Positions 1-10,184 of a DNA stretch of 64,000 nucleotides are shown piece by piece. How positions within the stretch are numbered: position 1 is the stretch's first letter; every line of letters starts with the position of its first letter. The position numbers were made by a program, and so were the translations under genes. The notes below the pieces were generated by a model, which made no database searches, was not told the DNA's origin, and saw only the letters and a program-made list of their open reading frames with translations. Source of the stretch: Odiellus spinosus. Lineage: Eukaryota; Arthropoda; Arachnida; Opiliones; Phalangiidae. Location: NCBI GenBank assembly GCA_963920705.1, contig OY987237.1, positions 12,926,601-12,990,600 on the forward strand, read 5' to 3'.

Positions 1-914
1 TTTAATTGTATAAAGCCATGGAACAAAAATTTAACATTTATTTAATTCCTACCGTAAATTTTCGGCGATTTGAAACAGCTCCAGGTTCACGTTCACGTCC
101 ACGTTTGCTTCTTTATGTCTTTCAATATCCGTTTGGAATAACTTCGCAGTCATTACAATAGCGCAACTCCAGAAATATTTCAGTATCTTTTTGGGGTAAT
201 TTCCAATATCAATTGTTGAACTTCGATCAGCTCCATCTCCTGCAACTGGTACGTCTTCGTGCTAAAACAAAAACCGAAATTACAAAAAATTTGTTAATTA
301 CGTGTTTAAAAAACTTTGTTTGTTTTCAATCTCGATCTTATACAGGTCAGGGTCCTTTTACACGGGTTGAGACACGAGGAGGGGGCTTTGAAAATATTTG
401 AGCATTGCCAACGAGGGGTCAGGCACTCTTGAATTCGCTGTACACCCGCTTTGACAGTGCATTGAGTTTGGACTCTTATGAACTCTGAGTTCAGCTTTGA
501 TAGTGCAAAGAGTTCAAACATTTTGTACACCTGAGTTCCCTAGTGTCTGCCCCCTCGATTGCCAAAATGGCGATTTTTCATTAGTTCATAACACCCCGCC
601 CATTTGGTAATTTAGCTGATGTAGTGGAGATATTTAGAGGCTCCTTCACACGTCCCAACCCAAGTAATAGGACCTTTGAAAAAGGTCTTCAAAAATTATT
701 TTAAATTTCTTAAATGTATTATTTTTAATGAAACATTTCCATGTTAATTGACTCGGGGTACATTTACTGGGGCTAGGACACGAGGTAGAAGCCTCGAAAA
801 TTGGACTATCTCAGGCCGAAAACGGACAATGCACAACCATTATTACGAAAAGATTTCAAATAGTTCACGTTTCTTTGAAATTATTTAAATTTATCAGTTT
901 ACATCTATAATCTT
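1..914. other. intergenic, no gene seen
   Basis: AT-rich sequence upstream of the first receptor copy. Short open frames here show no family resemblance and no conserved exon of the receptor array. It holds one inverted-repeat element at about 404-556. Confidence 0.6.
404..556. repeat. short inverted-repeat element, family also at 20262-20425
   Basis: The ends are imperfect inverted repeats (GGGGTCAGGCACTCTTGAATTC at the left, complement of the GTGTCTGCCCC end at the right). A related copy lies in opposite orientation in intron 1 of IR-5. Internal GAACTC/GAGTTC words make it fold back on itself. This looks like a non-autonomous DNA element. Confidence 0.55.
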
Positions 915-1322
915 ATGGACAGTTGCGGAAATCAAACTTGGAAAGTTGGCGCTGTTAATGTAAGTACTTTAATAAGAAATATCTTTAATTAAAGTCGTAT
1001 TTTACAAACCAACAAAACTGGTTTAGTTAGAAATATAATTATTTTAAATATAGTTTGTGAAAACAGTGTTCAAAAAAATAATAAACCCACTTTGTAATTG
1101 CTTATAGCACGCGGCTTTTCATTTAACTCAAGTTGATCACAAGTGGATTGGTGTTGATGGAAGAGACTTTGAGATACTTAAAGTTTTATCGGACAGATTG
1201 AACTTCCGGTACGAATTGATACCGTCAGTAGACAAACAATGGGGATCGTGCAACGACGACGGTATCTGCGGAGGACTGGTCGGAATGGTTGTAAGAAAGG
1301 TAATTGGATTCCTGACCAGTAT

Positions 1323-1653
1323 CAGAAGCCGATGAAACCCTCCTTTGAAGTCTCCAATGTTCCATATAGCGCTCCTCTCTGTATGGGTAAAATTCACAAT
1401 TTTACGAGTTAGAAGGGGTCCTACTTCATTCCCCCTGTCTACGCAAAATTGGAAATTCTCTCTCTCCACAAACGACGACGTTTTTTGGACGAACTCCAAG
1501 GCTGCTAGAGATATTCGCTCGACGAGCTCCCGCTCCGAAAACATCTACCGTTAGGAGGCGTACGGATCGCGCCTTTTGAGAATAACCCATACAGAGAGGG
1601 GTAGACAAGACCCGGGAGTAATAGACTTCAAAGGAGGGTTTCATCGGCTTCTG
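1323..1653. mobile_element. MITE family 1, copy 1 (in IR-1 intron)
   Basis: Long terminal inverted repeats starting CAGAAGCCGATGAAACCCTCC and ending with the complement. Flanked by a perfect 7-bp target duplication CCAGTAT (1316-1322 and 1654-1660). No transposase frame; the open frames inside are shadows shared by all copies. Confidence 0.9.
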
Positions 1654-2056
1654 CCAGTATGTAATGTAACGTATACGAGAGTTTACTATCCAATAGGAAA
1701 TTGATATTGCCATATCTTCAATGACGTCAACGGCAGCTCGGGCCAAATACTGCGATTTTTCGTACCCTTATTTTCAAGACGAATTAACTTTTGTCACCAA
1801 GAAACCAGATATGAAAATGGTCAACAGCATGTTTTTCGTCAAACCATTCCAAATTCAAGTTAGCAATTGTTATACAATTTTGTCATAGTTTATATCTTCA
1901 AAATTTTAAAGTGAGGTTGTCACGGATCCTTCATGAACTCCAAATAGAAATTGAGTACCATTTTCGTAAAGATTGTTAAAAATCGATTCAAAATATATAT
2001 ATGTCATAGAACAAAATTACAGCGACAGTAAAAAATTTATTTCATAATTGCCATTA

Positions 2057-2382
2057 TTGTTTAAATAGGCCTAATCCACTAGTGAAAAAATTTACAAACA
2101 AATATTAAACTAGAAATAAATTTAAAACTTACCCGGAAAATAGGCTTAGCGGGATTCATGGAGATCCTGATTTCCTCGCGAATAAGGTCTAGCGACCAAT
2201 CGAACGCGATTGTAAGTCTATTGGAGATCTCGCGTGAACGATGGGCCTTTGCTCATTGGTTGCTAGACTTTAAATCAAAAATAAAAATGAAATTTTTATT
2301 TCTAGTTATGGATATTCGTAGTCGGATTTTTGAGTATTTTAATTTTGGTGACAAAAACGATGCATTGGTTGAATTTATTTGA
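2057..2382. mobile_element. MITE family 2, partial copy
   Basis: Shares GTTTAAATAGGCCTAATCCAC, the TTAAACTAGAAATAAATTTAAA stretch and the GGATTCATGGAGATCCTGA segment with copies at 14856, 18252, 26898, 40998 and 44409. Only part of the fold-back structure is retained. It lies where the TM1 exon of IR-1 would be expected. Confidence 0.7.
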
Positions 2383-3909
2383 AACAAAACTGTTCGAACT
2401 GCAAAATTTAACTGCCATAATTCTAAAACAAGGTATTTAAAATGTTTTATTTCTTATTGGTTACTGTTGACTGTTTATTTTATTTCGCTTTCCATTGGTC
2501 TGTAGATATCAAAAACAACCATATTTTATGACTACTAAATAGACGAAGAGCTTAGTTTGATGGTCTTTGGTACATTCATAGACCAATGAAAAGCGAGATC
2601 AAATAAGAAAACATTTTAACCAACCAGAAGAGGGGGAAAAAATCTTTAGGAGTGGGATTTAGATGGAATCAAGGTATGTGAAGAGTACCACCATTCAATT
2701 TTTTTCTGAAAATCAATAAACAACAGCCAAATTCAATATCGACAAAAGATAATTATCTTTGCGCGAACTACGGTTTGTCAGTAAAACCTTGAATGGCACC
2801 TCCCTTAAAATCCAAGGCCAGATTCCGAACAATCACGTGTAATCTTGATTAAAACGTTTCTTTACTAACCTTGAACAATCTACCTGGTGGTGGGAAACTC
2901 TGGAACTAAATTAGTGGTCACTTGTCCCGATAAAGTGTTTTTTGCCACGGGATCTATAGTCAGGCTAGATTTTTTTTAATAGTTCTATGGTCGCTTTAAC
3001 AATATCAAGACTAATAAATGAAAATTTCAGACGCTTCGATACCAACATCAATAAACGAATCGCCAAGTCTAATCATCGTGGCATTTCTCATAGTTCTGGT
3101 CGGTTGTACTTGCAAAATATACGAATGTACTTTAACTTCCGCGACTAGCTTGACCACCGCTTCTCAACCGTTGGATAAGTTGGAAGATATGATAGGAGCC
3201 ATTAAAAACCAGGATTACGTCATAGGAACCATCGTCGGTAGCGCCCCTTATTATCGAATAATGGTAATTTGATATTAATGAAAAACGACACGAGCTCTAC
3301 GAGATTCCATAAATGTTTTCGTATTTAGTCATCTGAACTGGAATATTTGAAAATATTCGCTAATTCTACTAGGAAGAAAGGTTACCAACTACATAGATCT
3401 CACAAGGAAGGACTGATCAGGGCCTTAAATCAAAATTTCGCTACCGTCGGAGCGAAACTGCTTTTGAAGAAAACCGCCTTGGAATCCGGTTTGGATCTAT
3501 CCAAATTTCATTTCGCCAGCGATTACTTATTCATGGATCAAAATTCAGTTGTTTTTGGACGAGATTTTCGTTGCAAGGATGTAATTAACAAATGGTAAAT
3601 TACCGAATGCTTGTAGTTGTTTTAAGAGAAATATTACCCGAAATCAAATTTCGGTTTTTTAATAGTTTGGTGGTGTTGGCCGGTGCGGGTCTAATGACCA
3701 AATGGGAGATGAGAAGTAACTGGCGAATGAACAACGGGACGGCGAAACACACGCCCAATGAGAAATACATCGATTTCAGCGATTTGAAACTGGTCATAAT
3801 TGGTCTAATCTTGGCATACTCTTTCGCTTTAGCGGTTTTAGAGGTCGAAATTATTTTTTCTTTCATTTCTAAACTGTATTTTGGGCTGCGAAATAAAATG
3901 AGACAATAA

Positions 3910-5065
3910 TTTTCTTCATTATATTATTTGAGAACCAGAAAAGCTGTTGAGATAATGTTTTAGCTAGAGTAGTACAAGGCGTAGACAGACACCATGTTCC
4001 TGCCTTATTTGCTAATATATAGAATTTCAATTGATTGCCTTAAAGTATAAGAATGTCACGAATTCTTCACAGCACTATCAGTTTCCGAAGACATACAGAC
4101 CGAGGGGGCTAATACTTGAGGAACTCAATGTATAAGTAGAAACACAAGTAAATCATCCCCAAGTTTACAAGACGACATACTACGGGTTACAATGATGAAG
4201 GTCCGATTTCCTCAGTCAATGATTCCACCCTAAGTATTCCAAATTTCTACAGAAGAGCGGTATGGCCCAGTATTGCTGGTAGAGTAAATCAAACTTGAAC
4301 TCGCGACACCCCGGCGAGAGCCTCTTTCGTTTCGCGAGAGAGAGGGGAAAGCCGAGTTTCTTAGTTACATTTCCTACCCCCCTACAGACGACGCGCGAAG
4401 TCGCGAACGAACTTCAACGAAGGCAAAATAATTAGCACCGCCTACTTAGTTCCTATCTTAACCGCTAGAGAGGGCAATTTCGACTTCTGTTTCTCGGCCG
4501 TTTTACAATTTTGAGATTTTTCCTCTCTCCCCGCGCGAAAGTTGTGACGACACAACTCTCAGACCTTCAGTTCATTCGTTATATGCCCGGTTGTAGACTT
4601 GAAGCATGATTTACCTGTGGTAGAAATAAACTTACATGAATTCTGCAGAACTCCGCGAACTCTCGAGAACTTCTTAAAACTCTGGAGAACCCTTGGAAAC
4701 TTAAACGAGAACTCTCTGGAACTTACACAAACTCTTGTAAAATCTTGGGAACTCCCACGAATTTCAGAGATCTCCCACGAAATAAAACTCGCGAGAACTC
4801 TTTGTAATCCGTGAGAACTCTTAGAAATTTGGGAGAATTCTAAGCAAATTGGAACGAAATCGAGGAATTCGCGTGAATACGGGCGAACTAAGTAAAATTC
4901 GAACTAAGGTGTCCCCTCTATACAGACAGACAGAGAAACGTTTATTTATAAAGTTTTTAAAAACAAATATTGCTTGTAATCCTGCAATACTACATTATAA
5001 CATCCAGTTGCTAGCTAATATAAATCCTACAGTAGACATTTTGTTTCTTCTCTCGAATAATATAG
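3910..5065. other. intergenic, GC-richer patch and degenerate short repeat
   Basis: No receptor exon was found. About 4290-4580 is a GC-rich segment with inverted CGAGAGAGAGGGG / CCTCTCTCCCCGCG words, perhaps a fold-back element. About 4620-4860 is a degenerate repeat of GAACTCTNG-type words about 12 bp long, which creates spurious open frames. Confidence 0.5.
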
Positions 5066-5315
5066 GTTAGTCGCGTTGGCAAGTTCGGATCTGATTACTT
5101 AATGGGACATGGAAAGTAACTGGAAAATGAAAAAAGCGACAAAGGCGGATAGATCTAAACAGAATTACATCGATATCAACGATGTTTTTCAGGTCGTACT
5201 TGTTCTTATCACTGGATACGCTTTAGCATTGTCAGTTTTTATTGTCGAAATAACGCATTCCCGTATGTCTAAATTGTACCCCGTGTGGAGAAATAAAATC
5301 CAATCTATTGACTGA
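5066..5315 (+). pseudogene. orphan TM4 exon of the IR family
   Basis: The 250 nt match the last exon of IR-2/IR-3 in size, splice phase (tatag then G completing a Trp codon) and sequence: KYID-like NYIDIND, a TM4 segment with ITGYALALSVFIVE, and the C-terminal WRNK motif before the stop. The usual TKWEM is interrupted by a TAA at 5100-5102. None of the other seven exons is present nearby, so this is a fragment left by duplication or deletion. Confidence 0.85.
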
Positions 5316-5395
5316 AAAAAATATTGATCACCAAATAAACTTGTTACTTTTAGTTTGTATTAAAGACTTAACTTCCTTCAAGTGGTCCATAAATC

Positions 5396-5676
5396 CAAGG
5401 AGGATCAGAGAAGGAGAGGAAATGTGGGGACGGCGCGGTTCCTACTGCGTCGGCCTAAACTCCCACTCTGGGAGAACGGGGGTAGAGACGTTTCGTGGTA
5501 AAATGTTGTCGCGTGGGTAAAACGAATCCTTTATGAGACGCGCTAGCTAGCGACCACGTGACAACAGTTTACCTCGAGAATTTCCTATCCCCCCTTTCCA
5601 CCCGAGTGGGAGGTTGGCTCTTCTCTCTCTAACTCAACGCAGCCCCACATTTCCTCTCCTTCTCTGATCCTCCTTG
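5396..5676. mobile_element. MITE family 3, copy 1
   Basis: 281-bp element with terminal inverted repeats CAAGGAGGATCAGAGAAGGAGAGG and a 7-bp target duplication ATAAATC (5389-5395, 5677-5683). A second copy, inverted, is at 17619-17894. It shares with family 1 the CA..TG termini and the 7-bp duplication length, although the sequences differ. Confidence 0.88.
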
Positions 5677-5826
5677 ATAAATCGAACCTATTTTCCCCGG
5701 TCTTCTCTCTAGCTTGAAGAAAGTAGCGTAGATTTAGACGGATGGTGGTGATAATTTAAAGCGATTCTGGAGCAGAAGCGAGGCAGAAGTGTCCCTGACT
5801 CCTAGTTTGTTTTTAGTTACTATTAC

Positions 5827-5853
5827 ATTATTGGATACGCATTGGCATCGGCA
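5827..5853 (+). pseudogene. tiny IR TM4 remnant
   Basis: About 26 bases encode IIGYALASA, nearly identical to the middle of TM4 in IR-3 (GGATACGCATTGGCATCGGC). Nothing else of the gene surrounds it. It is either the relic of another TM4 exon or a small duplicated patch. Confidence 0.5.
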
Positions 5854-6566
5854 AATAGAATTCCGGAAGAAACTTGATTCGGGAATAGACCGCGCTTACC
5901 ATCGATTAGTCAGTTTCTACCAACTGCTTATGAACAGTCAAAAACAGTACCGCGCTTGCGTATAGAACAAACGAATAGAAAAATATCCTATGACGACTAA
6001 TTCGTAATATTATTATATTTCGTTTAACGTAGAAAATGAAAATACCATCGATTAACTAGACTCGCACGAAAGGTATCATTTCCTTAAATAAATAATACAT
6101 TACAGACAGGAATGAGAACAAGAAGTGGAAACAGTACCGAGGGCTTTACAGACCCGTATAATAATTGCGTATTACTGTATCGCTACTAGATAAATATTTC
6201 AATTACACGCGTACATTACTTTATTATTTTTGACCCTTTTATCCAAACTGCAATGCGCAAAATACGAGCTATATCCAACTAGCGAGGAAACTTAACAAAA
6301 CGGTCTAAAAATAATTGCGCCGTTCGCTTCTAGACAGGGACTTTAGCATTGTAGAGTCTAAAGAAGCGCTTGGCTAGCCGTTCACTGTATTACACCCTGT
6401 GAAGCAGTCGAACCACTGCTAGATAATTATGGCATCTTAATGGATAATTGTGGCCAAATAATCGCGCGGTTTGTGGATATCCTGGCACCAGTCGTTAATT
6501 TTTGAGAGCAAAATCTCAAATTTTTGAAATTAATTCGTGTTATGTCCGTGTGATGAGAACTTAAAT
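5854..6566. other. intergenic, no gene seen
   Basis: Upstream spacer of IR-2. AT-rich, no conserved exon. It presumably contains the promoter of IR-2, but no element could be identified with confidence. Confidence 0.4.
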
Positions 6567-8971
6567 ATGGATAATTGCAAAAATCAAACATTAAAAGTGG
6601 CTGTTGTGGAAGTAAAAAAATATCAAATATTCAAAGTGAAGCTGTCCCCATTATTTATTTAAATGTTATTTTTAGTTTTAACATTATAATATTAAAGGAC
6701 TATATTTAAAATTTTATACGCTTTCTTGAGAAACTTCAAAATTAAAATGTCAAATATATATAAATATATACGACGTAAATTAATATAGAACTTTTTGGAT
6801 TAAGTACTTATACGAAAAAGACCGCGCGAAAGCGATCTTATCACGTGCTAGAACGCGAGAATCAACTATAAACGTTACAATAGCCACGCGTCCATGGTGA
6901 TGACGTTTCGCGGTGAATATTTTATTTTAAAAATTTAGAAAATAGCGATTATAAAATATATTTTTATTGCCGCTGTAATTTTTTTCTATAATATCCAAAA
7001 ATGTGACAGTTTCACTTGAAAAATTCATAAACTCTTCAAGCGCTATAGATATTTAGGATATTCTTAAATTGTAGCAATCGGCTATGCATTTGAAGAAAAT
7101 TGTCGATCAATGGAAAGGCGTGAGTGGGAGGGACTTCGAGATACTGGAGTTTCTATCGAACAAAATGAATTTCCGGTAATTAAAAATAATCAAGGTAGGA
7201 TACTTCGAAGAACGCTAATTAACGACAATAATTATCTTAACAATCAGATACGACTTGGTTATACCCTCCGACAAACTTTGGGGATCTTGCGATGACCGGG
7301 GAAATTGCAGCGGAATCATTGGAATGGTCGCCAACCGGGTAATTAAAAAAATACTTTGGATAGTAGATTTTCATCGCTTTATCATGGAAAATAGAATTAA
7401 GCTTTGGCCTCGCATGTACAATTTTTAAAGGAGGGGTTTAGTGTAGATCGAATTGGGGTATCTCTACTTCCGGTAGCGCTCCTATTGGAGCAAAATGGCA
7501 GAACCAATAATAGACTTGGGTTTTTAGTTCTTTCCTATATGGGAAATATACCCCGTTCAATCGCGTATCACTGATTCCCGGAAGTTGAAGGACCCAGTTT
7601 GGAATGAGACAGCTATCAACTGAATTTACAAATTTGTTAATCGTAACCAATTAACGATAGGAAGCGGATATGGCCATCTCTTCATTGACCAAAACGGCAG
7701 CCAGAGCTAAATACGTCGAATTCTCAACCTCCTACTTCCAAGACGTGGTGACTTTCGCCACCAGGAAACCAGATACGCGACTGACCAACAGCGTGTTCTT
7801 CACCAAACCATTCGAGTCTCGAGTAACGTTTGAAAAAGACGAAAAATGATTCGATTTAATCCATATTTATTGTATCCAGGTATGGATCTCCGTGGCCTGT
7901 TTCGTATGTATTTTCATAGCGATGACCAAAATATTAGATTGGTTGAAGGTTTCGCGGTCAAAGTTGTTCCGAGTGAAGAATTTGATATCCATATTACTAC
8001 GACAAGGTAATTGTACTATTGAACAATTACAATCCTGACTCGAATCCATTTTGTTACTTTGATTGTTGATAAGCAGACGTTTCGTTGGAAATGGCGACTA
8101 GGGAATCTCTAAGTTTAATAATCGCGGCCTCTCTGTTAGTATCAGCGGGTTGCGTTAATAAATTATACGAGTGTACGCTAACTTCGGCCACAAGTTCGAC
8201 CTCTGCCTCGAGACCATTGGATACGTTGGAAGAAATGGCAGACGCCATCAAAAATGAAGGTTACAGCATAGGAGCCACTTTTGGTACCTCTACGTATTAC
8301 CAAATTCTGGTCAGTCGTATACGTGATTTAGACGCGTCTCCACACGCAAAACAATAAATATTTGCATTCATCTACAGTCATCGCGCTTAGAGCATTTGAA
8401 ACTATTCGCCAACTCTATGAAGCAGAAAGGTTCCGAGAGGCATCGAAGTACCATGGAAGGATTTATCAGAACGTTAAACGAAAAGTATGCCCACATCGAA
8501 TCCAAGACTGGTCTAAAGAAAATCGCCTTGAATGCTGGATTAGACTTATCCAGATTCCATTTTGCCAGAGAGTACGTCTTTTTGGATCACTTGGCAATAG
8601 TTTATGGAAAAACATTTCGATGCAAAGACGCCGTCAACAATTGGTAAATTCGTTTTTCCTTTAATAATTATGGGGGCAATCTTGCTTGGGTTTTGGGCAC
8701 TTATTGGTTTTTCATTGATAGTTTGTATATCTTGGCTGGTTCGGATCTGGTGACCAAATGGGAGATGAAGAACAATTGGCTTCTGAAAAAAAGCATCGCG
8801 ACAGACATCAAATCCAATCAAATATACATCGAAATCAACGATTTCAAACTGGTCCTATTTGGACTCGTCGTTGGATTCGCCTTGGCATCTTCAGTTTTAA
8901 TCATCGAAGTGAAATTTATGCGGATTTGTAAATTGTATTCCGTATGGAGAAATAAATACGTTTTTCACTAA
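6567..8971 (+). CDS. IR-2: ionotropic receptor-like protein, intact
   Basis: Exons 6567-6611, 7075-7175, 7248-7338, 7661-7822, 7880-8006, 8077-8309, 8378-8643, 8722-8971 splice to 424 codons plus stop with all GT..AG borders and phases consistent. Residues 1-133 form S1: sequon NQT at 6-8, W60-G, Cys63/Cys69, EADMAIS from 80, and Arg94 where AMPA and kainate receptors bind the ligand alpha-carboxylate. TM1 is about 135-152, the pore loop ends LLRQD at 172-176, TM3 is about 189-205 followed by YECTLTSATSS, S2 spans about 215-342, and TM4 is about 385-403. Known iGluR/IR family members are ligand-gated cation channels in the plasma membrane, many of the insect IRs being chemosensors. The start is the ATG conserved at the same place in the paralogues; an in-frame stop lies 34 nt upstream. 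No signal peptide is visible. Ligand and channel activity are unknown. Confidence 0.88.
6633..7017. mobile_element. MITE family 5 (AAAGTGAGGCTGTCAC ends), copy in IR-2 intron 1
   Basis: Ends AAAGTGAAGCTGTC and GTGACAGTTTCACTT are inverted repeats. The interior shares TAAGTACTT..ACGAAAAAGAC..CGCGAAAGC..CGAGAATCAACT with the copy around 28783-29402. Related ends occur at 1909, 9294, 38440 and 63363-63540. Confidence 0.7.
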
Positions 8972-9578
8972 ACGACAATCTAATGTAATTTAATATTTAG
9001 GGAAAAAGAAACTAAAATGAAAAAACTATTAGTTGAAAAGTTGAATTTGCATCAACGAATAATTTCCTTCGATTCCTATACGAGCTTAGCATTACGTATC
9101 AATCCGCGATGCCTTTGTTCCATTGTACCAACTACCTTTGAACACAGTCTACAGTTTGCGAGGTAATATAAATAACAATTACCGTATCTTTAATTAACCT
9201 TTTTTTCGCGTTTCAGGCGCAATATCGTCTCGCCTCGATTACCGCGTGATAATAGAATTTTCATCGATTTCTTAGACACGTGAAAAAGCCTTTAAGTGAG
9301 GCTGTCACGGAATTGTTTCACGAAGTCCAAATGGAAATTGAATATAATTTTCGCAAAGATATTTTTTTTATAATCGCCATTTTGGAAAAATTCCCGGCAA
9401 TACCACGTCATCACTGGTGGCGAGATTTCGTTATTGTTTGGCCTACAGTTGATATTCGCGCGTTCTGGAACCAGTGATAAGGTCTTTTTCTTAAAAAACT
9501 TAATCCAGAAAGTCAATCAACTACCTTTCGTACCGAAATTATTGTTAATAGACGAATTCGAAATATAAGAGAAACTTG
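8972..9578. other. intergenic, family 5 fragment
   Basis: No gene seen. About 9292-9380 carries the AAGTGAGGCTGTCACGGAATT end of MITE family 5, similar to the fragment at about 1909-1980. Confidence 0.5.
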
Positions 9579-9821
9579 CAGGGGCAGGGCGCCATTGGGG
9601 TACACTCTTTACGCCCCGATCTGTTAAGATATGTCGCTTTTGTAGTTCCCATTCTACGACGAGAGAGACAAACTAGGCGGTAGCCCCTCCCCTCGCGCTT
9701 CGAATAGCAACGGGTGCAATACGTGGATAGCTACGAGAGCGAGAGATAGAGTAAGGCGCAAGCGCGCCATCTATTGTGATAATTCATCATTATATTTGTA
9801 CCCCAATGGCCGTAGCCTCTG
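9579..9821. mobile_element. hAT-like MITE
   Basis: 243 bp. Ends CAGGGGCAGGGCGCCATTGG and the complement of CCAATGGCCGTAGCCTCTG share a GCCATTGGGGTACA core. The 8 bases on each side (GAAACTTG, GAAGTTGG) agree at six of eight positions, as an aged 8-bp target duplication would. CAGRGGC-type ends and 8-bp duplications are typical of the hAT superfamily; this assignment is inferred. Confidence 0.7.
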
Positions 9822-10184
9822 GAAGTTGGTTTATGAGTATGGAAATTTAGAATTCGTCAAACTAATATATTTTTTATATTTATATTTCCAAGTTTCTTAA
9901 TTCACGCGTCGACCCAAAAAACTTATGCTGCTTTTTAAATAGCAGTACAAAACAATAATTGCATCTGGCCACGAAACTAACAGTTACACCTTTACCTTAA
10001 GATTATTAAAATGGCCTTTTTCCAAGACTCGAGAGTAGCGACGCGTGAAATAATAGACGTTCTATTAAATCTAGGATACCTTTAAAAAGGTCTTTACCGA
10101 GTTATTGGGGGGACCTAGTGTACTTTATGGCTACGGTTTTGTGGACGTAGAAGGAAGATTTTAAAACGATAAATAGTTTACAGA
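9822..10184. other. intergenic, no gene seen
   Basis: Spacer upstream of IR-3. No conserved exon or confident regulatory element. Confidence 0.4.

Larger units (their letters stand above)
915..3909 (+). pseudogene. IR-1: ionotropic receptor-like gene lacking its TM1/pore exon
   Basis: Exons by eye: 915-959, 1108-1299, 1697-1858, 3031-3263, 3329-3594, 3666-3909. S1 carries the conserved Cys pair (SCNDDGIC), EIDIAIS, the ligand-carboxylate Arg in ARAKYCDFS, then TM3 with YECTLTSATSL, S2, and TM4. Exons 2 and 3 of the paralogues are fused here with nothing gained or lost (192 = 101+91 nt). The 127-nt exon that encodes TM1 and the pore loop in every other copy is not visible between 1859 and 3030. 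Joining 1858 to 3031 directly would break the frame because the missing exon has length 1 mod 3. The intron between 1300 and 1696 contains a complete transposon, and the gap region holds fragments of two more. Most likely a decayed copy; a truncated secreted S1 from alternative 3' processing cannot be excluded. Confidence 0.8.

Noticed and set aside
1426-1746. 106-codon minus-strand frame, and similar frames at 22849-23163, 27400-27673, 29042-29266, 38796-39155, 39911-40262 and 53410-53804
   Set aside because: All lie within MITE family 1 copies and read the same repeat in different frames; they are not genes and encode no transposase.
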